A stretch of DNA of 64,000 bases, from contig NC_089221.1 in the NCBI RefSeq assembly GCF_963924675.1, positions 88,098,296-88,162,295 of the forward strand. The letters are read 5' to 3'. The position numbers and the translations under genes were made by a program. The DNA is from Phocoena phocoena. Lineage: Eukaryota > Chordata > Mammalia > Artiodactyla > Phocoenidae. The notes under the pieces were generated by a model that saw only the letters and a program-made list of their open reading frames with translations, had not been told where the DNA came from and did no database searches. Positions 22,124 to 34,500 of the stretch are shown in pieces; within the stretch, counting starts at the first letter, position 1; each line of letters opens with the position of its first letter.

Positions 22124-23213
22124 CATGCATTGTTGGTGGGAATGTAAATTGATACAGCCACTATGGAGAACAGTATGGAGGTTCCTTAAAAAACTACAAA
22201 TAGAACTACCATATGACCCAGCAATCCCAATACTGGGCATATACCCAGAGAAAACCATAATTCAAAAAGACACACGCGGGGCTTCCCTGGTGGTGTAGTG
22301 GTTGGGAATCCGCCTGCCAATGCAGAGGACATGGGTTTGAGCCCTGGTCCAGGAAGATCCCACATGCCGTGGAGCAACTAAGTCTGTGCACCACAACTAT
22401 GGAGCCTGTGTGCCACAACTCCTGAAGCCTGTGCACCTAGAACCTGTGATCCACTACAAGATAAGCCACCGCAACGAGAAGCCCACGCACCACAATGAAG
22501 AGGAGCCCCTGCTTGCTGCAACTAGAGAAAGCCTGTGCACAGCAATGAAGAACCAACACAACCAAAAATAAATAAATAATTTTAAAAAACAAACCGAAAC
22601 AAAAAGACACATGCACCCCAATGTTCATTGCAGCACTATTTACAATAGCCAGGACATGGAAGCAACCTAAATGTCCATCAACAGAGGAATGGATAAAGAA
22701 GATATAGTACATATATATAATGGAATATTACTCAGCCATAAAAAGGAACGAAATTGGGTCATTTGTAGAGACATGGATGGACCTAGAGACTGTCATACAG
22801 AGTGAAGTAAGTCAGAAAGAGAAAAACGAGTATCGTATATTAATGCATATATGAGGAATCTGAAAAAAATGGTATAGACAATCTTATTTACAAAGCAGAA
22901 ACAGAGACACAGACATAGAGAACAAACGTATGGGTACCAAGGCGGAAAGTGGAGGGTGGGATGAATTGGGAGATTGGGATTAACATATATACACTATTAA
23001 TACTATGTATAAAATAGATAACTAATGAGAACCTACTGTGTAGCACAAGGAACTCTACTCAGTGCTCTGTGGTGACCTAAACGAGAAGGAAATACAAAAA
23101 ATAGGGGATATATGTATACATATAGCTGATTCACTTTGCTGTACAGTATAAACACAATATTGTAAAGCAACTATACTCCAATTTAAAAAAAAAAAAACAA
23201 ACTTCGCCAAAAA
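22124..23213 (+). mobile_element. LINE-1, 5'-truncated, with nested SINE
   Basis: An L1 3' fragment of about 770 bp once the inserted SINE is removed. It opens in the C-terminal region of ORF2. The frame from 22131 reads through [15 protein letters not shown], a hallmark of mammalian L1 ORF2, and after the SINE it resumes at 22601 with CTPMFIAALFTIART. The ORF2 end (near 22850), 3' UTR, 'CTTTGCTGTACAGTATAAAC' block and A-rich tail follow. The target-site duplication AAGAAGACCTAGCCT is exact at 22109-22123 and 23214-23228, so truncation happened at insertion. There is no 5' UTR, ORF1 or reverse-transcriptase core, so it cannot move by itself. Confidence 0.97.
22278..22599 (+). mobile_element. 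CHR SINE, long form, nested in the L1
   Basis: Complete long form: head GGGCTTCCCTGGTGGTGTAG, body with three 'CCACAACT' units, (AAATA) tail and A-rich end. It is flanked by CAAAAAGACACACGC (22263-22277) and CAAAAAGACACATGC (22600-22614), 14 of 15 identical. It splits L1 ORF2 and so is younger than that L1. Confidence 0.97.
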
Positions 23214-23228
23214 AAGAAGACCTAGCCT

Positions 23229-23919
23229 TCAAACTATAATTAGCAAGTTTTCAGGAATGTGTGAGATCATGTTTCTGTCTGCTAGGTACCATTCATGTCT
23301 GCTTAAAACAGAGTTAATTGATAGTAATGACTACGGATCAAGATTTTTTTTTTGCTGTTTCTTTTAATATATTATCTTTATGGTGATAGTTCTGGGTAGT
23401 TAGTAATTATTCACATCCTGGTCATATAGTCATTACAATATTTAAATGAATCATATTGAATAAAACACCCTTTTTTTCTGTTTTCCAAGCTTCCACCCTC
23501 TTAAATTTAGTCCATAAATATTAATTATCAGATAAACGTAATATGATTTCAATCTAAGTGAAAAATGAATGCATGCCATTTTATCATTAGAACTATATAT
23601 TAGTTTTGCTCTCTTTTTCTGATAGAAGACTTCATGCAGCAGAAATGCAACTATCAATAATTATTATATACCTATGGATCTCAATCTTTTCAAGAACAAA
23701 AACTCCAACATGAATGTAGCTGTATTTCTTTTATCTGAACTCTAAAAAATGTTAAATGACAAAAACTACTCAAGAGAAATAACATTTTTATATGAATCTA
23801 TATTTTACTTATCCCAACAGCATGCATATTTGTTTGAAAAAGAATGGTATATATATATCTCCAAGACACATTTGCACACACTTTATAGTCCACCATCGAA
23901 TACAAGGGGATGTGAAGAC
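23229..23919. other. Single-copy AT-rich sequence
   Basis: No element recognised in about 690 bp. A T-run at 23345 has no repeat attached. Confidence 0.45.
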
Positions 23920-24240
23920 CCCTTTGAAACATCCACAGGTCACCCAGGACTCTGCCCCCCAAAGCCACTAAAACCTGTGTCCCCCAGCTCTCTCTCATTT
24001 CTCTGGTCTCAGTTCAAGTATCACCACCTCAGAGCCATGATCCTCACTGACCACCCAGGCCATTTTAGCAGCTTTCCTCTACTCCTCTTCTCTATCACAT
24101 CTGCCGTCTTTATTTACTTTATTTTTTATTCACATCACCACCATCTCCAATTCTCTTGTTGATTCATTTATTTGAGGGTGGTCTGTTTCCCCGACTCAAA
24201 ATGAAGCAGGGACCCTGTCTTATTAACGAACAGAAGGGTA
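23920..24240 (+). mobile_element. L2 3' region
   Basis: 'TTCAAGTATCACCACCTCAG', then CCTCACTGACCACCCAGG, then CACATCTGCCGTC and 'ATTTATTTGAGGGTGGTCTG' follow the L2 3' order. The frame at 23749-24162 runs into this fossil and is not a gene. Confidence 0.65.
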
Positions 24241-26295
24241 TTCCCAAAATACCTAAACAGGACTCACCCAATTTAAAGACCATTTAATTTCCACTGATAC
24301 AGAATCGACAAGATGAATGAAGACAAGAGACAAAATGGCTTAATTTACCAAGTTAATGTTACTAAGCTCCATTACTACTGTTTTTTTAAAAAAAAAATCA
24401 ACAATGGCGAGTCATTACACAGTCTGTAAAATTTTGCCCTCTCTTTTGGTTTGTTCTTACCTTTCTTTTGAAACATTTTATATATGCCAGAGCCCTCCGG
24501 AAGAACAGCAATCTTAGCATGTTATTTCCCAACTCCTGATAATGCTATCAATCCGCTCTGAAAACTGGAAATGTGTGCTTGCTTCCTTTTATTTTTAGAA
24601 ATGAAAGGAAGACATTCAGTTTGTTTGTCTTGCATTTTGTTTAAATGCAAAACAATCTAAGATGTGCTTAAGGCAGTCCCACTGCTTTGCAGCAGGCACA
24701 CTGCTCACAAACGTGCCTGGCCCTTTGGGCCAATACCCAAAAAGGCTACATCGCTCAAAAAGCTCTGGTCCACAAGGGGGCCAGCAGGTGGAGAGCAAAA
24801 GAATCAGCCATGAGTTTGTGTTTCCTGCCTGCTAAGAAGCAACAAAGTGCCAAAAAGACAATTATGGTTCCAGCCACAACATCAGTCTGACCAAGAGGCT
24901 CTATCATTAACAGAGAGTACAGAAATCATCTTTGGTACCCAAAGCCTCCAAGCTTGCCATGATGTTCAGAAGGTTTAAAGGCGCACTATCTGACATCCCT
25001 TCGCCTTATTTCTTTATTGAAATAAATCCCTTTGTAATAACAAATGAGAGTTTCCTTCACCGTATGCAGATGAGTGATGCATGGATGCTTTCACACTTGG
25101 TTGGTGGGGAAGAAAGACGGGTAGCAGAGGCGGACTGTGGATTACCATTTGCAATTAACAAGAGCAGATATATCTCCTTCCAATTCCTTTCACTCTTCTA
25201 ATAGAAAATAATTAAATCGTGTGACAATTTAAAGTAACAGGTTGGTTTCTGAATATCTTTAAGGTGGTGCGGGATAGATAGCAATTAAAAGGTTCTTTTT
25301 TAACGCCAGTAGTTTGGATATTGAAAGTCAATGTGTTGGGTTCTTCTGTTTTGTAATTCATGTAGTTCCTCAACCAAAATAATACTATTTAACCTCTTTC
25401 TGCCCAGCCAACCTTTACTGTAGATCAAGTCACTGAACCATGCACACTCAAACTTAAAAGTTACCATGAGTGACTCTTCAACTTGAAGGTACTCACCTAT
25501 GTTCCTGGCAGACCAGCTGTGTGAGCACAAAATTCAGTGGAAGTAACATAAAGGCCATTCTTGGCACCAGCTGTCCCAGTAGGAACAATGACTCAATAGG
25601 CAAGAAGGGATATTAATAATGGTAAAACACTGTTGCTTGCCTGATCACAGAAAAAAGGCCCAGAGCAGGGGTCAAATGAGTCACAGCAGAGCAGAAAGTG
25701 CTTCTAAACAGGCCAGTGTCTCAGAACATTAAAAATGCAACAACTGCTTAAGGTAGGTGAAAAAACAAAGGGCATTCCATACTGTTTACACATCATCTAC
25801 TATTCACTACCCATCAACTACTATTGACTTCATTAATATAAACTTAAGTAAAATAAATGCAGCCCTAAAGATACTGACAATATGCTGAAGATAGAAAACT
25901 TTGAAAGTATTTGCTTTACTAAAAGCCCAACTGGGTTTTTATACATTAGATATAGTTGGACCTCATAATTAAGCCCAAGGAGAGGGTACTTGGCATCCTT
26001 TCAGGCCTATGGTGAACCAGCAGAAAATCCGGAAGTGCAGAAGGGATACAGGGTTTAACCTGTATCCATGCATCTTTGCTGGCAGTGATGTGACTTTACG
26101 TCTTTAATAATTTTTTGGCTAGTTTCTTCATATTCCTAAGAGTCACCCTAGGAATTTCAATTGTAAATAATTTATTAAAAATATTAGCATGTGAGCTCAC
26201 AGTTTTTAATTAAATTCATACTGTTAATGCAGATTAGGCATATATGTGTGTGTGATATACAAATTGTACTTCTGAACTATATTTTATTAATCTTA
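24241..26295. other. Single-copy sequence, about 2 kb
   Basis: No recognised repeat. An AP-1-type TGACTCA lies at 25589-25595, a single motif without supporting context. Frames at 24687-24890 and 24932-25201 (plus) have no family features. Confidence 0.45.
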
Positions 26296-26460
26296 GAGTA
26301 ACAGCACAGCATAAGGGAAAAGAACATGAGCTTTGGAGTTACCCTAAAGGGATTTTCTTTCATATCCAGCATTGCAGGACCTCAAACAGAAAAGTTAACT
26401 TCTCTGGGTCTCCATTTCTTACATAAAAGTGAAGATAACTATACTACAACTTTGAAGCAA
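26296..26460 (+). mobile_element. MIR
   Basis: 'ACAGCACAGCATAAGGGAAA', GAACATGAGCTTTGGAGTTA, then AAAAGTTAACTTCTCTGG and 'GTCTCCATTTCTTACATAAA' keep MIR order from the tRNA head to the core. Confidence 0.75.
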
Positions 26461-28099
26461 TGGCAAGTGCTCTCATTTTCCTAAAATTTATTTCTAAATT
26501 TTCTTTCAAAGCTTTTATTTAGTTAGCAATCAAATTTAGATTGCTCTATAGAAGATGTCTATATGGACATGCAAAAGGACCAAACACTGCCCAAAAAAGT
26601 CAATCGAAAGAAGACATGATACTATTTTGCTTATAACCATCAGTATAGAATCATAGAAAACAACAGAAATTTATTAGCTTATCCAGAAAGTTAAAAGGAC
26701 AAACAAGTTATATCATTCTAGAACAATCCTAGAATCCAGATTCTAGATTTTAGAAGAACACTGCTTTTTGTAATAGCAGATTTCATCTATAAGACTCAGA
26801 AGAGAAGACTGATCCTGGTTCTAGCTCCATGGGTCTACAGCCAGAGTTGCCTTTTCTCTGCACCAATTCATTCCAACGTAAGGTTTACATGTAAACATTC
26901 TTCCTGAAACCAGGACTGGGCTTTACACGGGATTTCTGCTTGCTCTGTCAGGAGAAAGCAAACAGCCCAGACTTGTCTGGACCTGAATACGGACACCCTC
27001 TGCCATGGTTACGCTGCTATATTCCACAAGCAAAAGCTATATGAGTTCGCCTTTCTAGAAATCATCTTCATGTGTACTTTTATATTCAGTCATGGATTAT
27101 AAATAGATTCTCTGATTAAATAGTTTCCCAAGTGAAAAGTGTAGAGAGAAGAATAGAACAGGATTTCCTTCTGAATGTGAAAGTGCATGATTTTTTGCTA
27201 CCAGCTACATCAATGGAGTAGCAAGTCATCCCAAGGAGATCAGGAAAGCAAATTCCTAAATAATAAGGTGTTACGGTAAAAAGAGGAGTATGAGGATAAA
27301 CTGTAAGTACAATGTGAAATTCTAGTTTCTTCAGCTGTAGTGATACAATAGCTGAGAGTGCCATAAAATTACTGTCAAGCCATTAGAAAAGCTGCAAGTT
27401 ATGAAAAGATGGCTTAAAGTGAAAAGAAAGGGACTCTAGCTATGCTGTTCTTTTACTAAAATGACTGTAGGTACCACATGTAGTTACCTTTTTGACATAG
27501 AATAACCAACTACATTAACTAGAAAATTCAGATTTCTACTTTATTTTCTCCTGAGTAAATCAGGAGAAAATATTTTTGTGCTGGGAAAAATTCAGTTACT
27601 TGGGCTTTTAAAATTTTCTAAGTTTCTGACCTGAAAACATGGCCTTAAGTTTTGTCTAAGAACCAGAAAACCCAAAAGTCTCATGTTCTTGTTTTGTTTG
27701 CAGATTGGTTATTCAAATAAACTTTACTTTACAATGACTATTTAAGATTCTTCTAGATTGGGGTGCAGGCATGTGCATCTTATGTGGCAGGTAGGAAAGT
27801 TTCAGAATAACCTCATGTAACAGATGTGAGAACAGGTGGAACATGTGAAAGGAGGCGAGGAAGGTCAGATAATAACAAACAGTGATCACATCAGGCAGCC
27901 AGGTTCCATTCCTGCACCCCACCCCCTTAGAACATGAACACCACCACCACGCTTTCTCTCCCAGAGGTAGACGGTGTTCAGAACGTTCTCCACAGATGTT
28001 ACTTCAAAAACCAAGAAATAAAATGATTTTCAGGAAACAAAGCCTGGAGGATAAATGGACTAGAGCGAACAGTGTTGGCACCATTAACACAGAATCACA
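26461..28099. other. Single-copy sequence, about 1.6 kb
   Basis: Nothing recognised. Locally AT-rich with short frames on both strands. Confidence 0.45.
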
Positions 28100-28235
28100 C
28101 CTCTAAATTGATAGAGGGCTGGTGACTCCACAGAAAGTTACTCAGCGTGATAGTCATCTGTACAACGGAAATACCAGTGCTCACCTCACAGGGCTGCTGT
28201 GACCACTGACTGGGAGGACTCAGGAAAACATCCTT
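28100..28235 (+). mobile_element. MIR core fragment
   Basis: 'TAGTCATCTGTACAACGGAA', then CAGTGCTCACCTCACAGGGC and TGCTGTGACC match the MIR central segment. Confidence 0.55.
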
Positions 28236-30094
28236 CACCCGCAGAGCTCCATATTGAAACTAAGCCAGAAACAGGACCTCTGGTCCTTACTCTTTGGGAC
28301 GTAAGTTATTAGGAGAAAAATAACAATGGCTTCTACTAAGTACCTTATTCATTATTAGGAAACTTTTTTTTTGTCATCACAATCAACGTCAATTTAATTT
28401 ACTCAGAGCATCCCCTAAGTGCACTTAAATCTCCACGATGTTTAAAAAATAAAAACTAAAATTCCAAGTTTAATAAAAATGAAATGATGAGACTTGCTTG
28501 ACCACTCAGTTAAACTATGGCAATTTTATGTACGTAATACAAGTCTAAAGGGACAAGAAACCCTCCAGCTAACTTCTATTCACTTCTATTCTTGGTTGTA
28601 TTAATACTTCATTAATTTTCTCTCTCCATCTTCTCACAGCTGGAAGGTTCTTCCTAAATACAACAATAAAAGCCATTTGAAAATTAAATGTGTAGTATTT
28701 GTCTCAGTGATGCCATTCTGGTCAAAAGTACTGCAAACTAAATTTAATATTCGAGTTTTATCATATACAAAGATTTAGGTGTAAAGGGTTACTTTATCAT
28801 ATACAATATGATAGACAGACAGACAGATGAGATATATTCTAGGCTTTTCAGACTGGATCATGACCCATTAATGGATAGTAGCTTTCTTTTTTTAACAGAA
28901 TTTCACTGAATAGAACATATCACAGTTATTTACATGTGGTAAGGGAAGTAGTCTATAAGATTTTTGTTTACATTATGTGTGTATTTGTGTACATGTGTTT
29001 TCTCAAACACAAAACAAATTTCTTACTATGGCTCAGTGTAAAAATAAATCAATGTTAAAGAAACACTATTTAGGGTTTTTGTGTGTGTTTTTTTTTTAAG
29101 ATTGTTCAGGTTCAAGTTATTCTGTTTTCTTAACAACTAAATTAGATCGGCTGATGAATTATTCTGATATCGGCAGACAAATGGTTGGTACAATTTGAAA
29201 AACTAGTCTAAAACACTGGGATATCAGAGTTAATGGGATTTTTCAAATCATTCAACCCACTGCACTCTGTTCATAGGCTGAAGAAACAGAAGTTTTGAAA
29301 GGCAAAGGGCCCTAGACTCAAGGTTTGTTAATGTCTGTATTAGGCTCAATTTATGCACCAGGCCAGATAAATTCAGGCTGCCACCACTAACTACACCACA
29401 GTCCAAGAAAACCACCTGGCAAGAAGAGCCAGCTATGGCCGCATACTGTCTACACGGTACCCTCCGAGGCTCTGGCTTCTCCAGAAGCTGCCTGGGAGGG
29501 TACAGGCAGCAGGACTGGAAATGAATGGGATTTTGAAAAGTGAGAGAGAGGAAAAGGCAAAGAGCCAGTTGATGAATTGCTTGCCTTTCCTCTCTCTGAT
29601 GGATTGGTCCAAGGCAGAGTGGTTCTGAAATAGCATCTTTCTGGTGCCACTCCCACATGCCCAAGCGACCACTTCTATTTTGTGCTGAAGCTGTGGCCGG
29701 CTTAATGACATATCACCTTGTAGTGCTTGCCCACCTTTCCTGCCTCAATTCATTTCTTCCACTCATTCTTGTTTCCCTGGAATTGCACGGTCAACCATCC
29801 CCCTCCCCCAACAAAGTGTTAGGACATAAGTTATTGATTCATGCTCTGCCTCCTAGAAAGCCCAGGCTAAGATAATGTCTTACATACAAATGCCGATTTC
29901 ACTGTGCATTAGTAACATGGAAAATAAAAAATAGAGGTTTTAGATATTGCTTACACATAGAGGTTGCCTTATATGTTTTCATATCAAGAAGTTTTTCCAG
30001 GTAAGTGTAAATTTTCCACCTTTTAATCTTAAACAGGGTTAGGATTCATTACAAGCAACTCAATCATGTTCTAGCTTTGGTAATCTAGTTGTAA
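28236..30094. other. Single-copy sequence, about 1.9 kb
   Basis: No repeat recognised. A short GACA microrepeat lies at 28812-28827. The overlapping minus frames at 29248-29711 (up to 138 codons) have no recognised domain, and a 72-codon plus frame overlaps them. Confidence 0.45.
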
Positions 30095-30480
30095 TAGGAT
30101 AGGTTAGATTATGAAGCAGTTAACAACCAACTCCCAAATTGTCATAGCCTAAAACCATAAGGGTTTACTTCTCGCTCGTACTGTATGCCCGCTGCAGGTC
30201 GGTAAGGGGGCTCGGCTCACTGGAATCACTCAGAGACTAGGCTGACAGACAGTCTGCATGTTCACGGTCACGCAGAGGTGGAAAGCAGTATGGCTACTCT
30301 GGCGAAGCACATGTTGCTTCTTAAAGCTCCTGACTAGAAGTGACATGGGTCGCTTCCACTCACACTTGGCTGACCTACGGCTAGTCACATAGTCACACCA
30401 AACTTCAAGAGGGTTGGAAGTGCAATTCTACCACATGTCTGCAAGGTAGGGGAACCAAACCTCTGTACAAGCCTGAATGA
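30095..30480 (-). mobile_element. MaLR (MLT1-like) LTR fragment
   Basis: On the minus strand the sequence ends with a poly(A)-signal-like GAAGTAAACC, then GGTTTTAGGCTATGACAATT and 'GGGAGTTGGTTGTTAACTG'. This corresponds to the 'TTTTAAGCCACTAAGTTTTG..TTTGTTAC' terminus of MLT1-type ERVL-MaLR LTRs. The upstream portion is too diverged to place. Confidence 0.5.
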
Positions 30481-30644
30481 CTAACATAGATAATGTATGG
30501 AGTAAGTTATCTCTACTGTGGGAACATTGTATGCTTGGTCTCTAATCCATGGACTTGCTGTGGGGCTATGTAAAATATTGGGGCATTTGAGAACTTACTT
30601 TAAAAGCCAAATTAACATACACAATTTAACGCAGACATCAAGGT

Positions 30645-30875
30645 AGAGTGCCAAGACAGAGTGAGAAATCTGGGCTGAAATCCTGGTTATGCCACTTACT
30701 AGCGTGATGGCCTCAAGCAAGTCACTTAACGTATTCTAGCCTGGTTCCCACATCTGTAAAAGGGAAAACAATATCCACCTTGTAGGTTTGTTGTGAGGAT
30801 GAGTAATAATGGTGATACTGTTCCACACTGGGCCTGGCAGATAGGACACACTGATAAAAGGCAGCTGGCACTGAT
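30645..30875 (+). mobile_element. MIR
   Basis: Well preserved: 'GGGCTGAAATCCTGGTTATG', CCACTTACTAGCGTGATGGC, 'CAAGTCACTTAAC', CCCACATCTGTAAAAGGGAA, TTGTTGTGAGGATGAGTAA and a GGCCTGGCAGATAGGACACA end. Confidence 0.88.
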
Positions 30876-31399
30876 GACCGTTTTCCAGGAGCTGTGCGTT
30901 GCCTCTTCTGTAAAGAGGCACCCACGTGTGTTATTATTTCCTTTTGCCATATTTGTATACTTTACTAATATAGGTGTAGCACTTTATAAAGAGAAATTTT
31001 AAAGTTAAATTTGCCAGTGAATTAGAGCTGTAAATGATTTAGAATTTGACAAGATGCCCTTTAATAAAGATATTTTTTTAAAGCCCTACACTCAGTTTCA
31101 GAAAAGTCTACTAGAAAGAGCCAAAAGGGGTGGGGGGGAGTCTCTAACTGAAGTTCATGTGAATTAGTCTAAGGGATCTTGGTTAATTGCAAGCTCACCA
31201 TGAACCAGTGAGACAGGGCTATGCCCTAAAACCTAAGCGATCTTAGCCTTTAATCAAAACCTAGAGTCCAGATCAAGAGATGTAACCTTCGATTTATAGA
31301 TTATACAGTCAGACAACAGACTATTGCAGTGCTTGGGGTGTCCCCTTGAGAAATTCTCCTGACAAATGTAGGGGGCAGAAAGGATGGTGGGCCTGCAGA

Positions 31400-31560
31400 A
31401 AGCATGACAGATGAGAAATGGCTGAAAAAAACTGGAGATGTTTAGGCTGGAAGAGAGATGGTCTCAGGAAACACGATACCTACCCCTCCAGTACCTGAAA
31501 GGTTGTCATGCAGAATAGATCTTTCTCTGCGCTGCTCTAGAGAACAGGAGGAGGATGAAA
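31400..31560 (+). mobile_element. Possible CR1/L3-type LINE fragment
   Basis: 'GATGTTTAGGCTGGAAGAGA', then ACACGATACCTACCC, 'CCAGTACCTGAAAGGTTGTC' and CTCTAGAGAACAGGAGGA have the word order of CR1-lineage LINE 3' ends. Weak and not verified. Confidence 0.3.
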
Positions 31561-34500
31561 TGGTAGGGATCACCCCTGACTGCTGGTGAGATCACAGCCA
31601 AGCAGAGGCCAGCTGCTGACCCGCTGAGGGTACCATGGCAATTCCAAATGGGCCGGAGCCAGAGGTTAGGATATTTAATGTGCTTTTTTCCCAACCCTAA
31701 GCATCTATCAGCCTTTGGACGTGCTGTACTTGTTCTAAATAGGCATCCTCTCCTTTCCTTTTTAATAAAGACATTATAACAATAATAATGTAATGTGCAG
31801 GAATTCATTTACACTGCTTATGCTACAGAAATCTTGATTTAGTAGATATCCCTTCAGGTTACGATTTCTGCTGCTGGCTGCAATATAATAAAGATGCTGA
31901 CAGTTGTGAATTACTTTCCTGAGTTTTACAAATGATCAACTCCAAAGGTAAATAGGAGAGAAATAAAAGGTAAAGTAGGTGGCTAGGTGAACAGGGGTGA
32001 TGCCTGCCTTTTCTGCATAATTTAAGACCTCCTGAAAAAGACAGCAAAGAGGTGCCTGTTGCTGAGGAAGAAGAGAAAGTATATATGGCTCTAAGTTTCA
32101 GGACATAGAGGTTAATGGAAAATGGGAACAGCTCTGTTTTATGGGCCCTGCTGAAGATGGATGGCTGGGGAGATGGGCAGGAGGAATTATTTCTTATCTA
32201 GAAGAAGCTGAGGTTAAGAGATGAAGCAACGGTGAGTGAACGCACCGGGGACAATTATTAGAGGAGAGCTCTGACTAAAGGTGAACGCCTACTGGGAGAT
32301 GCGAGACATCTGATAGGTGAAGTCAGTCTTGCCCTGGGGCCATGACCTCATTAATAGTTAAACAACAGCACTGAAAATTAATGGCCCACACCTGACTGCC
32401 CAGTGAAACGGCACTCGGCACTCCTCACAGCCCTCCGGAAATCCTCGCATGCACATTCCAGCAGGAGGCTGGCCGCTGTGGCTACAGCAATCCCGTGGGG
32501 GAACTCGCCGGGTTAAAGGAGTAGTGGCGAGACAGGTGAAGAAACAGGCTCCATCTGGCCTCCACGAGTCAACCGGGGGCCGAAAGAAGCCTGGAGCTGC
32601 TGAGGAGGAGAGACCGACCACATTGAAGGCATTTAGAAAGGAAAAACCATGAACGGTCCTCTGTCAGGAGTGGACGTGTGGACCGAACGGCACTCATCGG
32701 AGTGAGGAAGGCGGGGCACCGCAGTGACCTCCACCCCATCTGCCATATGGCTGGCTGACAAAAGCGATTCGTCAAGCTTCCTGGTTGCCAAATATGTGGC
32801 CTTGAAGTTGCCAGGTGGAAGGGAGGACATTTTAAAAGGGCAATTTAAACAACTTCCTAATTTGAAATCAGGAGACTTTCCTCCTCCGCACACGAGATCA
32901 CCTAAGGTGTTCACACCACCGTTAATGTCTGAGAAAACAAAGACCACCCCCCACCCCAGTCTCCAGGTTGTCTTTCTGCTTCGTGCACAGATTTTTGAAA
33001 ACAGAGTACAATAAATTCCATGCGGGACAGCTTACTGCAGCTAAAGAGTGAGCTCCTGAGATGCGCATTTTTATTTATTGGGGTTGGGGAAGGGAGGTGG
33101 TAATGTTTCCTGTATTGGATGCCTTATACTCTGCAGACCTTTGGGGGCTCATCTCTGCTGAATTCTTTAACAGCTGAGATGACGCGGATGTCCATTACCC
33201 AAATGGACGGCACTCTCTATCGATCAGGCCTCCACTTGGCGATCTCATTTGTCATCCTATTGTCTCTCATCCTCACTGCTCTCCATAAGAAGGGGGAATC
33301 TTTTTTCAGGTGTTAGAGAGTTAATATACATTCCAGGCACAGCTGAGCAATTAAAACATATAATGAGCAGAACACTTTAGTGCTTCACCTACAGAGAAGC
33401 CTGAATTGGGCTTCTCCCTATCTTCCACCCCCAACAGGCCATAGGAAGTTAAAGAGGTAATCCACTCCTGGAAAAGCCCCGAAGAATAACTATAATACTC
33501 TTCAAACCTCAGCTGTGTCAAGTGCTTGCTTTGCCTCCAATTCTGGTTTCAGAAACTCATTTTAAAAGATAAAAAGGAATATTACAGGAAGAAAGTCCAA
33601 ATCCCAACAAAACAAAGGAAGGTCTACCTAATCTGCCAGTTAATCATTTGGGGAAAAGGCTTGCTCTGCATCTAATTAGATCTATGCAGTTAAACATCCA
33701 TCAAGAATTCGCCTATAAAGAGTATGTTTTATGTAGTTCTCATATGAGAGATTAAATTGGGCATGTGGAAAGCAACGGCTGATCCATTTAATGGACTCCC
33801 CCAAAATATACATCAGCATCCGTGTCAGGGAGCTAGATGGCTTCTTTATCCTTTCCCCAAAATGCAATAACAGAAATAATTAAACATCTCTCAGACCTGA
33901 ACTGTGTAGTCATTAGGCAACAGTCAGTGACTGGAACCGCCATGAGAGCCTGAACCACACTTTACCCTGGCTCTTCTAGCCATTTTGATTCAGAAAGTTT
34001 TCCATATCTGGATCTCCCCTGAGAACCATTTTATGATGCTATAAAGACTGTCAACCAGAGGCAGGAGCTCCCCAACACCTGAGCCACACACAGAACTATC
34101 AAATAACATTTAATTGCTAGATGACACTGTATGTCTGGGATTGCTTTCTGATCCGCAAATATTATCCATGCAACTGTCTGCAGAGATAAGGTTGTTATGA
34201 GAACAGCAGATAAAACCAATTAGACCTGGGAGCAGCAAATACTTCAAGATCTTGACTTTCACCAGAGTTTGAGGACATATAAACTAAAAGACCTCTGATG
34301 CTATCTCCCGTATGTAAGGAGCATTACCGGAGGCCTCTTTCCTTTTGCATATGTGGGTGAGTGTTTTCGTGTAAACACAAGTAAGAGCAAGCAACACATG
34401 CAAATTGCATGAGCTACTACTTACTTTTACATCTAGTGTTGAAGAGCAAAGACGATAAAGACTGTAAACTAGTTCATTTCTTTAATACATAATACTGCTT

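Noticed and set aside
22131..22850. L1 ORF2 remnant as a coding gene
   Set aside because: Lacks the endonuclease and reverse-transcriptase parts and is split by a SINE; kept only as part of the mobile element.
23749..24162. 137-codon open frame (plus)
   Set aside because: Ends inside a recognisable L2 3' region; no protein family.
29248..29711. Overlapping minus-strand frames of 68-138 codons, considered as a processed pseudogene
   Set aside because: No recognisable parent protein, no poly(A) tract at the appropriate end and no flanking duplication.
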